Virus record (IMG/VR): IMGVR_UViG_3300009192_000025 | Span: 1-39,547 of that record | Reading direction: 5' to 3' (one strand) | Length of the DNA: 39,547 bases | From: a virus | Shown: positions 7,064 through 16,392 of the stretch, piece by piece | Layout of the letters: every line of letters starts with the position of its first letter | How positions within the stretch are numbered: the first letter of the stretch is position 1 | The notes under the pieces: model-generated | What the model was told of the DNA's origin: nothing | The model's input: the letters and a program-made list of their open reading frames with translations, nothing else | Databases searched by the model: none | Position numbers and translations under genes: made by a program

Positions 7064-10000
7064 TCAGGCGTTGGCGTTGCCACGGATCTGCAGCCTAAAG
7101 CTGTCTTGCTGGCCGCTGGCCGGCCCCTGCAGGATCACGCGCGCCAGCCACATGGGGAAGCTCGCGCCGATGGTCGAGAAGCGAATCACGTTGCCATTCA
7201 CCCAGCCGGCCCCAAAGCCGCCCGCCTTGAGCGTCCAATAGGGTACGCCCTGATTCGGGTTGGTAGGCGACGTGTCCTCATTGATATTGCCCACGCCGAT
7301 CTCGCCCACGGTGCGGCCAATGATTCGGAAATTGGTAGCGCTGGTGAAGATCAGCGCCCAGTCCTCAGTGATGGCCCCGCGATTGGTGATGATCGGCGGG
7401 TAGGTGGTCACGTTGTACTCGGCCAGGGTGCCATCTGCGCCATCGTTGTCGTCTTTGCTCCAGTCTCGATCCCAGCTCGAGAGATCGAAGAAGTCAGCCA
7501 CGCGCGCTTGCAGATCGCCGGCCACCATCGCGGCGCTGACCAGCGTATCGCCGGCGGGGTAGTCGTGGCTCAGATTGCCCTTGAGCGTCAGCGCCCCCGA
7601 TAGATCCACGTCACCCACCAGCAGCATGTCCTCGACACGGTGCAGGGCGTACCAGGGTTCGGGGTGGGTGGCCGTGTCAGGCGCGGCGAGCTGCACGGTG
7701 CCGGCGTCGAGGTCTGCACTGTACTGGGTGGCCGGCACCTCCTCGCCGGTGGCGTCCTCCACCACCAGACTGGCCAGCCGCGAGCGGCCAACATCCAGCG
7801 TGGTGCCGCCACCGATCCCCAGCGGGAACGGGGCGCGGCCGGTGTGATGCACCACCACCACGCCGCCGGCGCGATAGATGGGCACGCGGCCATCGCTAGG
7901 CAGGCGCACAGGGTCGATGCCGATCAGCTCAGCCTCGAGCGGCAGCGTGGTCAGAATGACGGCATTGAAACGGGCGGTGCTCGGGATCACCTGGGTGGGC
8001 CGCCAGATCATGCCGGCGTCATCCACAGCCGTGGCGTCGTACCAGGATTCGGCGCGCTCGGCAGCGCTCAGGCTGTCATTGCTGACCAGCTTGCCGAAGG
8101 TCACGCGCACCACCCCCGTCTCGAAGCTCACGCTGCCTGACATCTCGTCACCCTCGATCTCGCCAGAGAGTGCCGCCTGGCCGGTAATCGAGCGGCCGTC
8201 GAGCGTCGTGGCCTGGATCAGCAGACCACCCACCTGCAGCGGCGAGCCTGGCGTGCGGAAAAACGCCTCATCGAGCGTCCAGGTGCCGAAGGTGCTCACC
8301 AGGGTTTTGACGGTGATGGTGGCGCTGGTGCCGCTCGGCCAGTCAGTGATGCGGGCATCGCCGGTGCCATAGTCGATGGTGCCCGCGAGAACGCCGGCCC
8401 CGTTGCTGGTCACGCTGCGATAGAGACTGCCCTGGCGGTCGATGAACGTATCGCCTCGGAAGATGAACGACAGCGTGCCAGGCACGACGCTATCTTGCAG
8501 CAGGGGCATCAGCTCGACATCGAGCGGGGCGAGATCCTGGGTGATGGTGTGGGTGGTCGGGGCGGCGCTGTCCAGCTGGCTGGTCAGCCAGACGCTCGAA
8601 CCATTCTCGAAAACGTCGCGCTTTTCTTTGCTGCCCCACTCGCGGTGCGTGGCGTCGCCATCATCCCACTCGCTGACCTCGCGGATCTTCTCGACCTCGA
8701 AAGTCACCGCGCCGGTGGCGTAGTCAATGCTCCCCTCCCAGCCGCCACTAAAACCACCCTGCCCATCATCGGTGATGGTGTAGGTGACATCGGCCTCGCC
8801 GCCATTCTGCTCGACAGTCTCCCAGGTGCCGGTGCGCGGGCTGCTGCGCGACTCGCTCTCGCTGCTCGACCAGGTGCGCACCACCGACCAGGTGATGGCG
8901 ACGCTACCAGGACGCACCGGCGCATCGCTGATGCTGAGGCTGACCAGGCCGGCCCCGTTGGCAGACGGCAGGAATTGCTCGGTTTTCGGTGCCCCGTAGT
9001 CATATTCGATCTCGACCTGGGTGCTGGCATCTGGGAAGGCATCGCCATTGAACTCGACATACGCCTCGCCAGGCTGGGGCGCGCCACTGCCGTCGGCATA
9101 GCCATAGACCACGCGGCCGGTGGCTGCGCCGCTGAGGCTCCCCAGGCCATCATCGGTGGCCGTCTTCTCGCTGCCGCCAGAGATCCAGCGCACGGTAACG
9201 CTGCCAGGCATCACGCCGGCGTGATCGAGCACGAACGTCATCCAGGGTTTGTCGATGGTGGCCTGGCCGGCGCGGTCCTCATAGTGGGCCGGCGTGCCCC
9301 AGCTGAACAGCACCGAACTGCCGACATCCGGCAGGCCGCCCAGCGTCACGCTGACAGATCCGGTGGCGTAGTCCACGCGCCCCGCCCCGCTGCCGCTGAG
9401 ATCGCCATTGGCGTCATCGTCGCGCAGCTCATACCACTTGCCCAGCGAGCGATACGCGATCACCACGCTACCAGGTGCCGGCAGCGGGTCCAGGCGGCTG
9501 ACATAGGTGAAGCCACGATTATTCAGCTCGATAGCGATCTGGGTGGTGCTGGCGATCTGCGCCACCTCGAAGGTCGAGCCACCGCTGCTGACACTGATGG
9601 TGGCCGTGCCGCCCACCTGCACATCGGTCACCGCCTGCTCGGTGGTGGTGGCCGGCACAAGCGGCGCATAGGTGCTGGCCACGGTGACGCTATTGGCCCC
9701 GAAGGTGGCCGGCTGGGTCAGGGTGCTGACGCCATAGTAACGGGCGGCATCGGTGCTCTGCCCTTCGCGGATCACGGTATCGGGGTTGAGGGTGCCAGGC
9801 TTGGGCTGCACGCCATAGACGCGCTGGCGCAGCGCGGTGGATAGCCCCAGCGTCAGCACGCGACGCTCGAACGTCTGCACGTTGCTGCCGTTCTCATACT
9901 CAAACGTTCTGATCTCGTGGTCGATCTCTGAGATGCGCACATATTGGACCTCGCCGGCGGCATCGCCCTGCTCGGTCATCAGCGCCAGCACATCGCCCAG

Positions 10001-10441
10001 ATCGGGCAGCGTAGCCTCTGGCATCTGGAAAGTGATGATGCTGCGCTGGCCGGCCAGCTGATCGCCCAGCAGCGTCATGCGCGAGGTCGCGCCGGCGGTC
10101 ACATAGCTCTCGACATAATCGCGGGACTCGGCACGCTCATCAGATGGCGAGCCGGTATCGAACATCACCACGCTGACATTCGGATCAGCCGGCACCTGGT
10201 CAATGATCGCGTGCGCGCCGAAATACTGGGCGGTGTTGTCGGTCAGTACGCCGGCACCCACCTTGCGCAGAGAGGTGCGCCCCGCTGCGCGATCAAGATC
10301 AGAGATGTCATCAAAGATGTCATTGCTCGCGCCATCGGTCACGGGGCGGCCAGTCAGCCGGCCACCGCCATCGGCGTTATCGGTCATGCGCTCAGACTGC
10401 AGGATGCGGATGTCGCCGCTATGGATAGTGTTGTCGGCCAT
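7064..10441 (-). CDS. Giant multi-domain virion/tail protein with tandem beta modules
   Basis: 1125 aa, the second-largest protein in the window, with GAGGAAAGATA before the ATG. After a ~270-residue N-terminal region come repeated beta-sandwich-like modules sharing the core 'PGSV/T...D-D-G-x-L-S-G...G-x-V-D-Y-A-T-G': about residues 320-384, 410-484, 508-588, 652-714, and a diverged copy at ~755-790. The C-terminus (about 930-1125) is a distinct domain. This architecture fits a central fibre or tail-tip protein between the tape measure and the adhesins. No catalytic motif is visible. Structural role: fairly sure; exact part: not known. Confidence 0.8.
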   Translation of the reverse strand: MADNTIHSGDIRILQSERMTDNADGGGRLTGRPVTDGASNDIFDDISDLDRAAGRTSLRKVGAGVLTDNTAQYFGAHAIIDQVPADPNVSVVMFDTGSPSDERAESRDYVESYVTAGATSRMTLLGDQLAGQRSIITFQMPEATLPDLGDVLALMTEQGDAAGEVQYVRISEIDHEIRTFEYENGSNVQTFERRVLTLGLSTALRQRVYGVQPKPGTLNPDTVIREGQSTDAARYYGVSTLTQPATFGANSVTVASTYAPLVPATTTEQAVTDVQVGGTATISVSSGGSTFEVAQIASTTQIAIELNNRGFTYVSRLDPLPAPGSVVIAYRSLGKWYELRDDDANGDLSGSGAGRVDYATGSVSVTLGGLPDVGSSVLFSWGTPAHYEDRAGQATIDKPWMTFVLDHAGVMPGSVTVRWISGGSEKTATDDGLGSLSGAATGRVVYGYADGSGAPQPGEAYVEFNGDAFPDASTQVEIEYDYGAPKTEQFLPSANGAGLVSLSISDAPVRPGSVAITWSVVRTWSSSESESRSSPRTGTWETVEQNGGEADVTYTITDDGQGGFSGGWEGSIDYATGAVTFEVEKIREVSEWDDGDATHREWGSKEKRDVFENGSSVWLTSQLDSAAPTTHTITQDLAPLDVELMPLLQDSVVPGTLSFIFRGDTFIDRQGSLYRSVTSNGAGVLAGTIDYGTGDARITDWPSGTSATITVKTLVSTFGTWTLDEAFFRTPGSPLQVGGLLIQATTLDGRSITGQAALSGEIEGDEMSGSVSFETGVVRVTFGKLVSNDSLSAAERAESWYDATAVDDAGMIWRPTQVIPSTARFNAVILTTLPLEAELIGIDPVRLPSDGRVPIYRAGGVVVVHHTGRAPFPLGIGGGTTLDVGRSRLASLVVEDATGEEVPATQYSADLDAGTVQLAAPDTATHPEPWYALHRVEDMLLVGDVDLSGALTLKGNLSHDYPAGDTLVSAAMVAGDLQARVADFFDLSSWDRDWSKDDNDGADGTLAEYNVTTYPPIITNRGAITEDWALIFTSATNFRIIGRTVGEIGVGNINEDTSPTNPNQGVPYWTLKAGGFGAGWVNGNVIRFSTIGASFPMWLARVILQGPASGQQDSFRLQIRGNANA

Positions 10442-10452
10442 TATCTTTCCTC

Positions 10453-10487
10453 AAAAAAAACGCCATGAAGCTTAAGCTTCATGGCGT
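10453..10487 (-). terminator. Strong intrinsic terminator built on a 28-bp perfect palindrome
   Basis: 10460-10487 is a perfect palindrome with 14-bp arms (ACGCCATGAAGCTT) and no spacer. On the minus strand it is followed by eight T residues (10453-10460 read as A8 on plus). It terminates the AT-rich two-gene cassette just before the 1125-aa tail gene. Confidence 0.9.
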
Positions 10488-10506
10488 CATAAAGTAATTG
10501 TAAGAG

Positions 10507-11082
10507 TTAGTAATGAACCCTTTCTGCCAAATAGTAAAGACCATGCAGCGTCGAAATTAACATCTGGCAAGACAAGAAAACAAAAACTGATACAAACAAC
10601 CAAGTGACATATATACTATGAACTAAGTTATTACTCTCATCTAAAAAACCAATGCTTACTGATGCAATACCAAGTATTGAGATAATGAAACTTTCCACAG
10701 TCAAATAAGAAAATAAAAGGCATAAAAACCTACGCCGAGTTAATTTAACATCTATTATATTGTTATTGATCCTAGTATGAATTGAAGGAGGATCTCTTCC
10801 ATCCATAGTTTTATCTATATCCGCACGATTAAAGGTAGCAATAGCTGCTAATGCCGCTATAAAAAAACCAGGCAGTGACTGTACAAAGTCAGCAATACCA
10901 TCTACCAATCTAAATGTAGCCGCCCAATCGTCAACCCAGAATCCTAAGCTCGACAGTACTAGAAGAGCTAGCAAAGTAGGTAATGCCCAGTCATAAAGAT
11001 ACTTATCATTATGGCGAATGAAAACATATGAGATAGGTCGTGATAGCTGATATAGAATACCATTAATGCTTTTCATCTTCAT
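10507..11082 (-). CDS. Four-TM membrane protein of AT-rich accessory cassette
   Basis: 191 aa. ATG at 11082 has GGAG upstream; a second ATG at 11076 is also possible. Four hydrophobic stretches are visible at about residues 31-49 (WALPTLLALLVLSSLGFWV), 66-84, 118-147 and 157-180, with a polar, basic cytoplasmic-looking loop (~85-117, NRADIDKTMDGRDPPS). It overlaps the 3' end of the 325-aa gene by 20 bp, so the two are co-translated partners. AT content is far above that of the neighbouring tail genes. The paired layout (about 190-aa four-TM protein plus about 320-aa soluble protein) resembles in size the Kiwa defence pair, but I see no sequence match to KwaA. Inner-membrane exclusion or defence role: inference. 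Confidence 0.8.
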   Translation of the reverse strand: MKMKSINGILYQLSRPISYVFIRHNDKYLYDWALPTLLALLVLSSLGFWVDDWAATFRLVDGIADFVQSLPGFFIAALAAIATFNRADIDKTMDGRDPPSIHTRINNNIIDVKLTRRRFLCLLFSYLTVESFIISILGIASVSIGFLDESNNLVHSIYVTWLFVSVFVFLSCQMLISTLHGLYYLAERVHY

Positions 11083-12040
11083 AACACTCCAACATCAACC
11101 TAATAGTTTCGTCCTTTGCTTCTGTATATGAAGAACGAGGCCGAGTCGTTAACTCAATATTTTTTGTCAAAATATATGTATTATCAAGTGTTGTCCCATT
11201 CTGATCTACATCAATTTCTTTAGTATGGGTGGCATTTGTCGAATCTTTGAACTTGATTCTTAAACGATCCATTTTGAAATCTCTTCCAAAACCCAATACT
11301 TCGGGAAGGTAATCTTTGTAACGCTCTTGATTAGAAGCTTTTGCTACTTGTACTCTCCATGACTTAAAGGCATCTGGAACATCTACCCCAGCCATACTTG
11401 GTGTATCTGATATAAGCTCAATACTGCTAACAGTGCCATTTTCAATATCTTCAAAAAAAGACTCCTTTACATGCCCTGTTATATCAACCTTAGGGACGTA
11501 TATAGATTTCTTAAGTTGACCATCGACGTCAACCTCTTTCAGAGGGTGATCTTCCTTAAAGGATTCAGGTTCTGACCGCACAGCTCTTTTCAAGAGGCTA
11601 TTGAAAAATGAAATTGCTCTTAGCACTGGAAATCCAGACCCTTTTTCCAAGAGCATAATTGCCGCATCATCATTTTCATTTGGTAAAAAAATGACATGTG
11701 ATGAAGTTTCAGGGCCTTCAGTAGCCTCGTAATCCAATTCTCTCCTACTTTCTGTTACGAAATCTCTGGAGACATGATGCCCGCCATCAGCAACGGTAGA
11801 ATTTACTAACATACAGAAGCCAGCATCTAATTGCTTGATATCTTGTATCCTAAGCTCTCGCCTTTTATTTTGATACAATGTTTTCGTATTATTGATAGAA
11901 AACAAAGACTTCACAATGTCATAAAAACCAGTAACACTAATATGCGATGGAAACTTGGCTGTAGCGCCGCTAGTATTTTTCATTCCATGCACCGTGGAAT
12001 ACATGGAGAAGTCACAAATCATAACTTGGCGCTGATACAT
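11063..12040 (-). CDS. Soluble 325-aa protein of AT-rich accessory cassette, unknown function
   Basis: 325 aa, no transmembrane segment. The region around residues 95-160 (HVIFLPNENDDAAIMLLEK, FPVLRAISFFNSLL) and the C-terminal beta-rich part (FGRDFKMDRLRIKFKD) look like an ordered two-domain protein, but I recognise no family. The ATG at 12040 has AAAGGA almost touching it; internal ATGs (for example 12022 or the MKNTSG start) are alternatives, so the start is uncertain. It is the first gene of a two-gene unit with its own promoter (12086-12115) and terminator (10453-10487), inserted between conserved tail genes. Low GC points to horizontal acquisition. It is probably a sensor or effector partner of the membrane protein (inference). 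Confidence 0.78.
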   Translation of the reverse strand: MYQRQVMICDFSMYSTVHGMKNTSGATAKFPSHISVTGFYDIVKSLFSINNTKTLYQNKRRELRIQDIKQLDAGFCMLVNSTVADGGHHVSRDFVTESRRELDYEATEGPETSSHVIFLPNENDDAAIMLLEKGSGFPVLRAISFFNSLLKRAVRSEPESFKEDHPLKEVDVDGQLKKSIYVPKVDITGHVKESFFEDIENGTVSSIELISDTPSMAGVDVPDAFKSWRVQVAKASNQERYKDYLPEVLGFGRDFKMDRLRIKFKDSTNATHTKEIDVDQNGTTLDNTYILTKNIELTTRPRSSYTEAKDETIRLMLECYEDEKH

Positions 12041-12085
12041 ATCCTTTACTTTCCCTGTACACTCAATGGCATTTATTTAAATATT

Positions 12086-12115
12086 ATTATATTTCATACC
12101 ATCATTTTAAAGCAA
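12086..12115 (-). promoter_or_regulatory. Sigma-70-like promoter of the AT-rich cassette
   Basis: On the minus strand: -35 TTGCTT (12110-12115), 18-nt spacer, -10 TATAAT (12086-12091, perfect consensus). It lies about 45 bp before the first start codon of the cassette, so the pair can be expressed from a silent prophage independently of late transcription. Confidence 0.75.
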
Positions 12116-12133
12116 TGCAACGGTATGGGGAAG

Positions 12134-12535
12134 CTAGCGATACGAAAGAAGCTTTATCTTAAGCAGGTATGGATGATCCGGACCCTGGCCGCCAGCGGCG
12201 AGGCGATAGACCTCGGTGGCCGTGACCGCCTCACCACTGGCACGATCGAACACGCAATCGAAGGTTTGACCATCGCCCCAGATGAGCGTCATGGGCGTGC
12301 CGTCTGGCCGTGGCGTAGCCGCCAGCTCTATGAGGGCCAACGCGGTGGCACGGGTTACCCAAGCCCCGTTGCCACTGGCGAGGGTGATGGGACGCCCTGC
12401 CGCCTGCGCAGACTCCTCGATGATGAGTGCCCCGGTCAGCGTGGGCGTCTGCACCTGGCCGACACTGTGGGACACCAGTTCATCGGTCCACTGGATGTCA
12501 TCGGGCAGAACAATGCCCTCAAGGGTGATCGCCAT
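12134..12535 (-). CDS. Tail-module protein after tape measure (baseplate/tail-tip candidate)
   Basis: 133 aa (MAITLEGIVLPDDIQW). I recognise the general pattern '...L.GALIIEES....GRPITL......WVTRATALAL..LA' of a common siphovirus protein encoded just after the tape measure; its role is likely in the distal tail, but no assay is known to me. GAGAGAAC precedes the ATG. In the ancestral phage it was probably followed directly by the 1125-aa gene; the AT-rich cassette now separates them. Confidence 0.8.
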   Translation of the reverse strand: MAITLEGIVLPDDIQWTDELVSHSVGQVQTPTLTGALIIEESAQAAGRPITLASGNGAWVTRATALALIELAATPRPDGTPMTLIWGDGQTFDCVFDRASGEAVTATEVYRLAAGGQGPDHPYLLKIKLLSYR

Positions 12536-12551
12536 GGCGTTCTCTCAATAG

Positions 12552-12580
12552 AAATGAAACGCCCGCCATCAGCGGCGGGC
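12552..12580 (-). terminator. Hairpin overlapping the tape-measure stop codon
   Basis: GCCCGCC (12561-12567) pairs with GGCGGGC (12574-12580); on the minus strand it is followed by GTTTCATTT. The tape-measure stop codon (12569-12571) is inside the loop. Possible weak terminator. Confidence 0.5.
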
Positions 12581-15500
12581 CGTCGTGCGTGAGGCTTGGG
12601 TCAATCGATCAAGGAAAGCTTCGGCCTCGCTCTCATCCACTCCGTTCAGCGTGACCTGCTGGCCAGCGATGTTGAGGTCCACCGCCACGCGGCGCTGAGC
12701 CTGCACTGACTGGGTGAGCTGGCTGGTACGGTTCTGGGCGTCACGGTTGTTCTCGCGCTGGGTGACCTCGGCCTCCTGCACGTTGCGCTGACGCTCAGCC
12801 TCATCGGCCAAGGCCTGCTGCTTCTCCTGCTCGGACTGGGCGCGGATATCCTCAAGGCGCAGGTCGTGGGCGCGTTCCGCCAGCCGCAGCGATTCCTGTG
12901 CCGCGCTGATGGTCTGAGAATCGCCCAATGCCCGGGCGGCGTTGAGCGCTTCCTGAAGCTCGGCCTGTTGCTGCTGATAGCGCAGTGCCTCCACCTGGGC
13001 GCTATCGCCCTGCAGGCTGGCGAGCTCCGAGCGCAGACTGGCCAAGGTGTCACTCACGCTGTCTGACAGCGACTCGACCTGACTGCGCACCGACTGGATG
13101 GAGCTTTCGAGGCCGGAAAGGTCCGACTCATCGAGCAGGTCGAAGCGGCGTGAGAGGTCATCCATGTCCTGCGAGAGTGCACTGGCTGGCGCCCGCCCTG
13201 CCTCGATCTGGTCGGTCAGCGATTCCACGGCGATCTTCTGCTCGAGGAAGGCGATCTCGGTCTGACGTGACGTGGTGGCGAGGTCCGTCATCCAGGCTGT
13301 GAAGCCGGTGGAGTCGAGACGGGTGGCGAAGTTGTCGCGAAGATCACCGATTTCATGATCCAACTCGGCAATACGGTCCTGCATGCCCTCGATGCCTTCG
13401 GCCTGGGTGTCGATGCCCCAATCAGCCGCGAAGGCCTGATAGGCGGCCTCACTGAGTGACCGCATCTGCTCTTCCGTCTCGTGCAGGGCATTGCTCATCA
13501 GCTGGGCAATGGTCTGGGCACTGCGCGTGACAGAGGCCTCTACCGTCTTGGCCGTGTCGGCAGAGGCCTGCTGCGCCTTGTCTCCCGTGTCCCGGGCTGC
13601 CTTGGCCGTGGCTTCCTGCGCCTCGATCCACTGCGCCTTGAGCGTGCGAGCCCCGGTCACACCATCCTTGACCAGCCCATCGAGAACCGCGCCGAAAGCC
13701 TTGATGCCCTCGTCAGAGCTGATCTGCTCCTTGGCACCGACATAGGCTCGGCTCAGCTCCTTGGCGGACAGCTCGCCGGTAGAGGCAATCTTGGTGAAGG
13801 CATCAATGGCCGAGCGTTCCGCCTCGGTGATACCGGTGCGAATCTCTTCCAGGGTGGTGCCCATGTCCTTGGCCAGGCGGGCACCGGCAGACCTCCACTT
13901 GGTCGCAAGGGCATCCGCGCCGGTCACGCCGTCATTCACCAGCCCATCGACCTGATCCTTGAGGGCGGCGATCCCCTTGTCAGATTTGATCTTGTCCTGC
14001 GCCTTCTCGAAGGCCGTCGCCAGCTGCGCCGCGCTCAATTCACCACTGGCCGCCAGCGTGGCGAAGGCATCGAGGGCTTCCTGCTCGCTGTCTGCAATAC
14101 CACTGGACAGCTCGCCCAGCGAGGTACCGAGAGATGTGGCAGCGTTTTCCAGTGCCTTCTGGCGTTTGGCGGCCGCATCCGCTGCCTGCTTGGCAGTCTT
14201 CTCTTCTTCCTCGGCCTGCTTCTTGGCGGCAATGGCCGCAGCCTCAGAGGCAGCGGCCTGCTTGGCAGCAGACTTGGCGGCTTTCTGCGCGGCTGAATCG
14301 CTGTTGTCGAAGGCGTTGAAGGCATCATTTGCGGCGTCAGCAGCTTGCTGGGCATAGCGCACTGCATCCGCGTTCAAGTCATTCAAGGTGGCACGGGCAG
14401 CCACGGCGCGCGCCTTGGCCTGCGCCACCTGAGCCTCGGATGCCAGCCCCACCATCTCCAGCGCCCTGACCGAAGTAGCCGTCAACTCCAGCACCCAGGT
14501 GGAAGCTGCCGCGACCGCAGCGACCAGCCCCGCGACAACAGATTGCACACCACGGAAGACCGCCGTGAGGGAGTTACCGAGGAATTGCCCGGTATCAATG
14601 ATCGACTGCATGGCACCGCCGATCTGATCGCGATGCTCTATGAAGCTCCGCGCCCACTCACCGCCGGTGCGAATCACACCCCCGATGGCCGTGGCAAGGT
14701 CGTCCAGTAGCCCGGGGTTTTCCGCCAGAGCCTTCTCGAAGTCAGCGGACACCTGATTGACCGCCGGTGACAGCTCGCCCATCAGGCGATTGCTCAACCC
14801 TTGTAGTCGGCCTTGTAGGCGGGTGATGGCGGCATCGGTCGCTTGCAGATTGGCGATCTGCTCGGGGGACATGATCATCCCCACCTCGCTGGCCTCTTCT
14901 GTCAGAGCTCGGAGTTCAGCGGCATTATTGGCAAGCAGTGGCTGCAGGCGTGTGGCATCGTCTGCCAGCGATTCCAGCAGGTTGACCTGAGCCGCTTGGG
15001 GCAGATCCTTCATGGCATCGGCCAGGCGCAACATCATCTCGTCTGGCGCCAGCTCGATCAGCTCCTCGGCCTTGATTCCAAGAGCATCGAGGGCGTCCTG
15101 CGCCTCACCGCCGCCGTTCTGGTAGGCGTCACCGATCTTGTCGGCAGTGTCCTTGAAGATATTGCCGGTCTTGTCGGCATCGATACCGGCACGCTGAAAG
15201 GCGTACTGATAGCCCTGCAGCGCCTGAGTGGAGATACCCAGCGAGCGCGACGTGATATCCAGCTGCTGGGCCATCTCGGCCTGCTGAGCGGTGTAGCGCG
15301 TGGCCCAGCCGACGGCCAGCCCTGCCCCTGCCACCGTGGCGGCGGCAGCACCGGCAGCCCACTGTTTGAGTGAGGCACCCGCTTTCTTGAAGCGGCTTTC
15401 GCTACGCTCGGCTGCCTCTCCGGATTCGCGGGCGGCCGCGGCGGTCTCACGCAAGCCGGATGCCAGCGAGGTCACGTCGTCTTCCAGCTCACGGGATTGG

Positions 15501-16372
15501 CGGGCCAGGCGCTGTTCTTCATCGGCCAGGTTGTCGATGTCCACACCCGCGGCGTGGGCATCCTGCTGCAGGCGCGTGAGCTTCTGGGCCTGAGCCTCAT
15601 GACCGGCGGTCGCCTTGTCGGCTGCCGCGCGGGCTTTGTTGAGGGCCTTTTCCTGCTGCTTCAGTTCACGCTCGACCGGCTTGAGCTCGGCAGTCAGCTG
15701 GGCCGCACTGGCACTGGCGTTCTGCCACTCTTCCTTGGCCTCATCCGTCGCTTCACGCTGCTGCTGCAACTCATCACGCAGACTGCTGAGGCTTTGTGCC
15801 TGGGCATCGTAGGCATCCTTCGCCTGCTCCACGGCACCACTGGCCCGCGACAATGCCTGGCGCTGCTCGTCGGTGGCGTTGGCGCTCCGGCCGATCTCGG
15901 ACTTGAGGTCACGCACACGCTGTGCGGCATCACGCCATGCCTGACGGGCGGCAGTGGTGGCGGTCTGGGCGCCCTTGTAGCTGGTTTGCAGCTGGGTCAG
16001 CGTCTGAGTCTGGGCGACATGCGCCGCCTTGGCGTCGTCCGCCTCTTGCGCGGCCCGCTGTGTCGCCAGCTGCAGCGAGTCCGCACCATTGGCGGAATTC
16101 TCATACGCGGCCTGCAAGCCGTCAGCCTTGTCCACGGCTTCGCGCATGGCAGTCCCGGCGTCATCCACGACCGCCGCGACCTTGTTGATCTGGGTGACCA
16201 GCTTCTGTTGCTGGCCGATGGCCGACATTTCTTCAGACAGGCGCTCGACCTCGGCTGAGGCCTCGCTGCTATCCTGCCCGAGATTGTCCAGCTCGCTCAT
16301 CAGCTTGCCGATGTCTTGCAGCCCATCGACCGCAGCCTGAATGCGCAACTGAATGTCACTCTGATTGGCCAT
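12569..16372 (-). CDS. Tail tape measure protein
   Basis: 1267 aa, the longest gene, in the expected place after the tail tube gene. Residues 1-320 are almost continuous coiled coil rich in Ala/Gln/Glu/Lys. A hydrophobic stretch follows (~332-358, GAAAATVAGAGLAVGWATRY), then the TMP core (GISTQALQGYQYAFQRAGID). Residues ~750-930 hold two 89-residue tandem repeats (DAFATLAASGELSAAQL versus DAFTKIASTGELSAKEL; DGLVNDGVTGA versus DGLVKDGVTGA). A C-terminal coiled coil ends in a small domain (VAVDLNIAGQQVTLNGVDE). It sets tail length and is ejected ahead of the DNA. Assignment is certain. Confidence 0.97.
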   Translation of the reverse strand: MANQSDIQLRIQAAVDGLQDIGKLMSELDNLGQDSSEASAEVERLSEEMSAIGQQQKLVTQINKVAAVVDDAGTAMREAVDKADGLQAAYENSANGADSLQLATQRAAQEADDAKAAHVAQTQTLTQLQTSYKGAQTATTAARQAWRDAAQRVRDLKSEIGRSANATDEQRQALSRASGAVEQAKDAYDAQAQSLSSLRDELQQQREATDEAKEEWQNASASAAQLTAELKPVERELKQQEKALNKARAAADKATAGHEAQAQKLTRLQQDAHAAGVDIDNLADEEQRLARQSRELEDDVTSLASGLRETAAAARESGEAAERSESRFKKAGASLKQWAAGAAAATVAGAGLAVGWATRYTAQQAEMAQQLDITSRSLGISTQALQGYQYAFQRAGIDADKTGNIFKDTADKIGDAYQNGGGEAQDALDALGIKAEELIELAPDEMMLRLADAMKDLPQAAQVNLLESLADDATRLQPLLANNAAELRALTEEASEVGMIMSPEQIANLQATDAAITRLQGRLQGLSNRLMGELSPAVNQVSADFEKALAENPGLLDDLATAIGGVIRTGGEWARSFIEHRDQIGGAMQSIIDTGQFLGNSLTAVFRGVQSVVAGLVAAVAAASTWVLELTATSVRALEMVGLASEAQVAQAKARAVAARATLNDLNADAVRYAQQAADAANDAFNAFDNSDSAAQKAAKSAAKQAAASEAAAIAAKKQAEEEEKTAKQAADAAAKRQKALENAATSLGTSLGELSSGIADSEQEALDAFATLAASGELSAAQLATAFEKAQDKIKSDKGIAALKDQVDGLVNDGVTGADALATKWRSAGARLAKDMGTTLEEIRTGITEAERSAIDAFTKIASTGELSAKELSRAYVGAKEQISSDEGIKAFGAVLDGLVKDGVTGARTLKAQWIEAQEATAKAARDTGDKAQQASADTAKTVEASVTRSAQTIAQLMSNALHETEEQMRSLSEAAYQAFAADWGIDTQAEGIEGMQDRIAELDHEIGDLRDNFATRLDSTGFTAWMTDLATTSRQTEIAFLEQKIAVESLTDQIEAGRAPASALSQDMDDLSRRFDLLDESDLSGLESSIQSVRSQVESLSDSVSDTLASLRSELASLQGDSAQVEALRYQQQQAELQEALNAARALGDSQTISAAQESLRLAERAHDLRLEDIRAQSEQEKQQALADEAERQRNVQEAEVTQRENNRDAQNRTSQLTQSVQAQRRVAVDLNIAGQQVTLNGVDESEAEAFLDRLTQASRTTARR
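13592..14125 (-). repeat. Two tandem 267-bp (89-residue) coding repeats in the tape measure gene
   Basis: Unit 1 is 14125-13859 and unit 2 is 13858-13592 on the minus strand. Both keep the order 'SG/TGI...DAF...GELSA...KSDKGI/SSDEGI...DGLV-D-GVTGA', with the sequence between diverged, so the duplication is old at DNA level. Confidence 0.8.
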
Positions 16373-16392
16373 CGTGTCGTGCTCCGGACATG

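Noticed and set aside
8495-9844. 449-aa open frame opposite the 1125-aa virion gene
   Set aside because: Antisense shadow with Ala/Gly/Arg/His-biased composition and no ribosome site.
10507-12040. Calling the AT-rich pair Kiwa (kwaA/kwaB)
   Set aside because: Only the size and topology pattern is similar; I see no DUF4868-like sequence, so naming it would be unsupported.
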